The translations under genes and the position numbers were made by a program. Shown here one piece after another: positions 62,103-64,000 of a stretch of DNA of 64,000 nt. Position 1 is the first letter of the stretch. Every line of letters starts with the position of its first letter. The stretch is from contig NZ_AEMI01000003.1 of assembly GCF_000166715.1 (NCBI RefSeq), positions 62,001-126,000 on the forward strand, read 5' to 3'. The notes beneath the pieces are model-generated. The model searched no databases. It saw nothing but the letters and a program-made list of their open reading frames with translations, and had not been told where the DNA came from. The stretch comes from Leuconostoc gelidum subsp. gelidum KCTC 3527 (GTDB lineage Bacteria; Bacillota; Bacilli; Lactobacillales; Lactobacillaceae).

Positions 62103-63460
62103 TGGAAAATAAAAAAATAAGCTCCGCATGGATATTATCTTTAACCTCTCTTGGTTTTTTTATGTCCATGATGGATTCAATGATTGTCACAACTGCTTCT
62201 ACTGCAATTAGAACCGATTTGCATATTTCAGTAGATACACTCCAATGGGCATTGAACGCGTATAACATAACGATTGCTGCAGTGTTACTAGTGGGTGTTT
62301 CATTAGGTGAACGTATTGGTCGCCGGAAAATATATAATATTGGGATCTTAGTGTTCACAATTGGTTCTATTCTTTCTGCCGTATCAAACAGTATTTCTTT
62401 TTTGATAATAGCACGAATTATTCAAGGTATAGGTGCTTCAGTTATGACGCCAATGTCTATGGCAATTTTGACAAATTCTCTGCCAGATTCCGAACGTGGA
62501 AAGGCACTAGGCATTTGGAGCGGTATTGGTGGATTAGCCTTGATAGTGGGTCCGTCATTAGGTGGATTTATTGTATCAACACTCGCATGGCAATGGATTT
62601 TTTGGATAAATGTACCAATTGGTATTATTGCTATTTATTTATCAAACAAAATGTTACCCGAAAGCACAGGTAACAGCGATAAAATTAGTTCTTTGGATGC
62701 AATTTTAATTATTTTTGCTTCAGCTGGGATTATTTGGTCACTTTCAGAAATGACATCTTCAAAACTAAAAATGATAACAATTGGTATTGGTTTGTTGAGT
62801 TTAATTATTGGAATTTGGTTTGTACTACGTCAAAGAAGCGAAGACAAACCAATGATTCCATTGAAATATTTCAAATCGATGACATTTACAGGTGGGAATA
62901 TTGCCACGTTCCTGTTATACGCGTCTATGTATGGCGTGGTTTTCTTTTTACCACAATTTCTACAAGTGGTTGGTGGTGCAGATTCACTTCAAGCTGGACT
63001 TGAGATCTTGCCCTGGACGGGGACTCTAGTAATTGTTGCACCATTTGCAGGTAAAGCAGTTGATAAGTTTGGTGAAAAATCAATTGCCACATTAGGATTG
63101 TTACTTCAAGGCATAGGTTATTTGTTGATTATGTTATTGGTTCATCAACAAAGTTCATATTTAGTGATGATTGTTCCATTGGCAATAGCTGGAGTGGGAT
63201 TGTCAATGGCAGGGCCCGCCTTACAAAAAGGGGTTCTAGGTGCTGTTGAACCTCAAGCCCTCGGGAAAGCTTCTGGTATCTATAATGTCTTTCGTTTATT
63301 GGGCGGGGCCGTTGGTACAACAATTTCTGTAATTGTTTTCTACCAGTTCGGCAGCATTATAAGTGCTAGTCAATTCACTAGTGGTTTTAAATCAGCCATG
63401 TTATGTGCAGCGATTATGTCATTTTTGGGAATTATTTTCTCAGCTCAATTCAAAAAGTAA
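62102..63460 (+). CDS. DHA2-type MFS exporter, 452 residues
   Basis: Membrane protein with 14 hydrophobic segments, the DHA2 (EmrB/QacA-like) class. ETSMIVTTA-type helix 1 reads MMDSMIVTTASTA, motif A GVSLGERIGRRKIY, and motif C GLALIVGPSLGGF (antiporter motif) are present. GAGGAGAA precedes the start. It lies between the adenylation/hydrolase fusion and a phosphopantetheinyl transferase gene, so it is probably an exporter of the nonribosomal product of this locus. Confidence 0.85.
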   Translation: MENKKISSAWILSLTSLGFFMSMMDSMIVTTASTAIRTDLHISVDTLQWALNAYNITIAAVLLVGVSLGERIGRRKIYNIGILVFTIGSILSAVSNSISFLIIARIIQGIGASVMTPMSMAILTNSLPDSERGKALGIWSGIGGLALIVGPSLGGFIVSTLAWQWIFWINVPIGIIAIYLSNKMLPESTGNSDKISSLDAILIIFASAGIIWSLSEMTSSKLKMITIGIGLLSLIIGIWFVLRQRSEDKPMIPLKYFKSMTFTGGNIATFLLYASMYGVVFFLPQFLQVVGGADSLQAGLEILPWTGTLVIVAPFAGKAVDKFGEKSIATLGLLLQGIGYLLIMLLVHQQSSYLVMIVPLAIAGVGLSMAGPALQKGVLGAVEPQALGKASGIYNVFRLLGGAVGTTISVIVFYQFGSIISASQFTSGFKSAMLCAAIMSFLGIIFSAQFKK

Positions 63461-63503
63461 TAGTAGATTGATATACAAGTGTAAAGTTGATTTTGAAAAA
63501 TAA

Positions 63504-64000
63504 ATTTTACGTTATGAAAGTCTTTTGGCGAGTGTGGACGACGAGCGAAAAGTACAAATTGATAAGTTGTTTCAGGTAAATGATAAAATACGAACATTAT
63601 TATCTCGAAAATTGACTGAATATGCTATTTGTCATCTTGCAAATCTATCTCCTTCTATCTTGTCTTTTGGCAAAGAAAAATATGGTAAACCAAAGTTATT
63701 GTCACATTCGAAAATATTCTTTAATGTTTCGCATTGTGATTCTTGGATTGTCTGTGCAGTGGACGAAAAGCCAATAGGTTTAGATATTGAAAAAATCACA
63801 AGCCTAAATTGGGATACATTAGAAATTTTCTGCAGTACGAGTGAACGTAATAAATTAAAAAAGAGTAAATGTCCAGAATTTCAATATTATCAGTATTGGA
63901 CAATTAAAGAGGCTATGCTCAAGCTTATGGGTACTGGATTACTCACAGATCCAAGAAAAGTTATGGTATTTTTTCTAAAAGGTTCTTTAATTAAAGTAAA
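63504..64000 (+). CDS. Sfp-type 4'-phosphopantetheinyl transferase (cut by window end)
   Basis: Partial frame of about 165 codons. It has GKEKYGKPKL, KIFFNVSHCDSW (the FNxSH motif), GLDIEKI (GxDxE, Mg-binding) and YQYWTIKEAMLKLMGTGL (WxxKEA), the full set of Sfp/PPTase motifs. These enzymes attach phosphopantetheine to NRPS or PKS carrier proteins. The start is unclear: the frame opens after a stop at 63501 with no good ATG in frame, whereas an ATG at 63514 is in another frame, so an N-terminal frameshift is possible. The 3' end lies outside the window. Confidence 0.82.
   Translation, partial: MLRYESLLASVDDERKVQIDKLFQVNDKIRTLLSRKLTEYAICHLANLSPSILSFGKEKYGKPKLLSHSKIFFNVSHCDSWIVCAVDEKPIGLDIEKITSLNWDTLEIFCSTSERNKLKKSKCPEFQYYQYWTIKEAMLKLMGTGLLTDPRKVMVFFLKGSLIKV

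Noticed and set aside
1-64000. CRISPR arrays, rRNA genes, tRNA genes, prophage modules
   Set aside because: I looked for regular spaced repeats, rRNA-like stretches, cloverleaf ends and phage structural genes and saw none; a tRNA scan would be needed to be certain.

Overview
The window is a low-GC Gram-positive chromosome segment, very likely from a heterofermentative lactic acid bacterium of the Leuconostoc/Weissella type. The support is: strong GGAGG-type ribosome sites with many ATGA start/stop overlaps, a tyrosine T-box before tyrS, several D-2-hydroxyacid dehydrogenases, a hydrolase/permease sucrose locus with cre-like boxes, and many bacteriocin-type genes. The genus is inferred from gene content, not from any marker search.

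Layout. 1-5671: operon of a polar amino-acid ABC permease, two ATPases, an aminotransferase, a D-2-hydroxyacid dehydrogenase and an MFS carrier (amino acid uptake and conversion to hydroxy acid). 5897-7900: EamA exporter with a divergent LysR gene. 8031-13071: an accessory island with a 190-residue protein whose only two cysteines lie in a Gly/Cys-rich N-terminus, a hairpin, a YcaO-domain enzyme, an MFS exporter and an ABC-F protein. I read it as an undescribed RiPP (ribosomally made, modified peptide) locus whose product may act on the ribosome. 13804-19961: sugar-acid locus (lactonase-like protein, permease, TIM-barrel isomerase, KduD-like SDR, D-hydroxyacid dehydrogenase, LacI regulator) with two matching operators and a cre box. 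20080-25990: decayed DNA (IS3 remnant, hydrolase and ribA-like pseudogenes), a MerR-controlled operon with a textbook 19-bp promoter spacer, and an unlisted double-glycine peptide gene overlapping a CPBP-family gene.

26139-31924: a FtsX-type ABC exporter and a MarR-controlled multidrug ABC exporter. 32040-33470: small membrane protein and three bacteriocin-immunity-like genes, the last two behind a possible attenuator. 33535-34749: stand-alone HerA-like ATPase. 34791-38639: scrR, scrB and a sucrose-type permease. 38901-40807: an XRE-ABC ATPase fusion with its permease. 40863-46218: DUF975 protein, XRE regulator and a divergent five-gene ABC operon with three unusual membrane proteins. 46283-51504: T-box, tyrS, two dehydrogenases, a HIT protein and an MFS carrier.

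51738-64000 is a mosaic. It holds a VOC protein joined to aldo-keto reductase debris, HxlR regulators, a DUF915 hydrolase, four broken genes, and a dead C39 bacteriocin ABC transporter beside two intact double-glycine peptides and a CPBP protein. It then runs through quinone-oxidoreductase and PEBP genes to an ArsR gene, a fusion of an adenylation-enzyme start with a hydrolase end, a DHA2-type exporter and a Sfp-type phosphopantetheinyl transferase cut by the window edge, which suggests the border of a nonribosomal-peptide-like locus. Recurrent themes are antimicrobial peptide production or immunity and gene decay.
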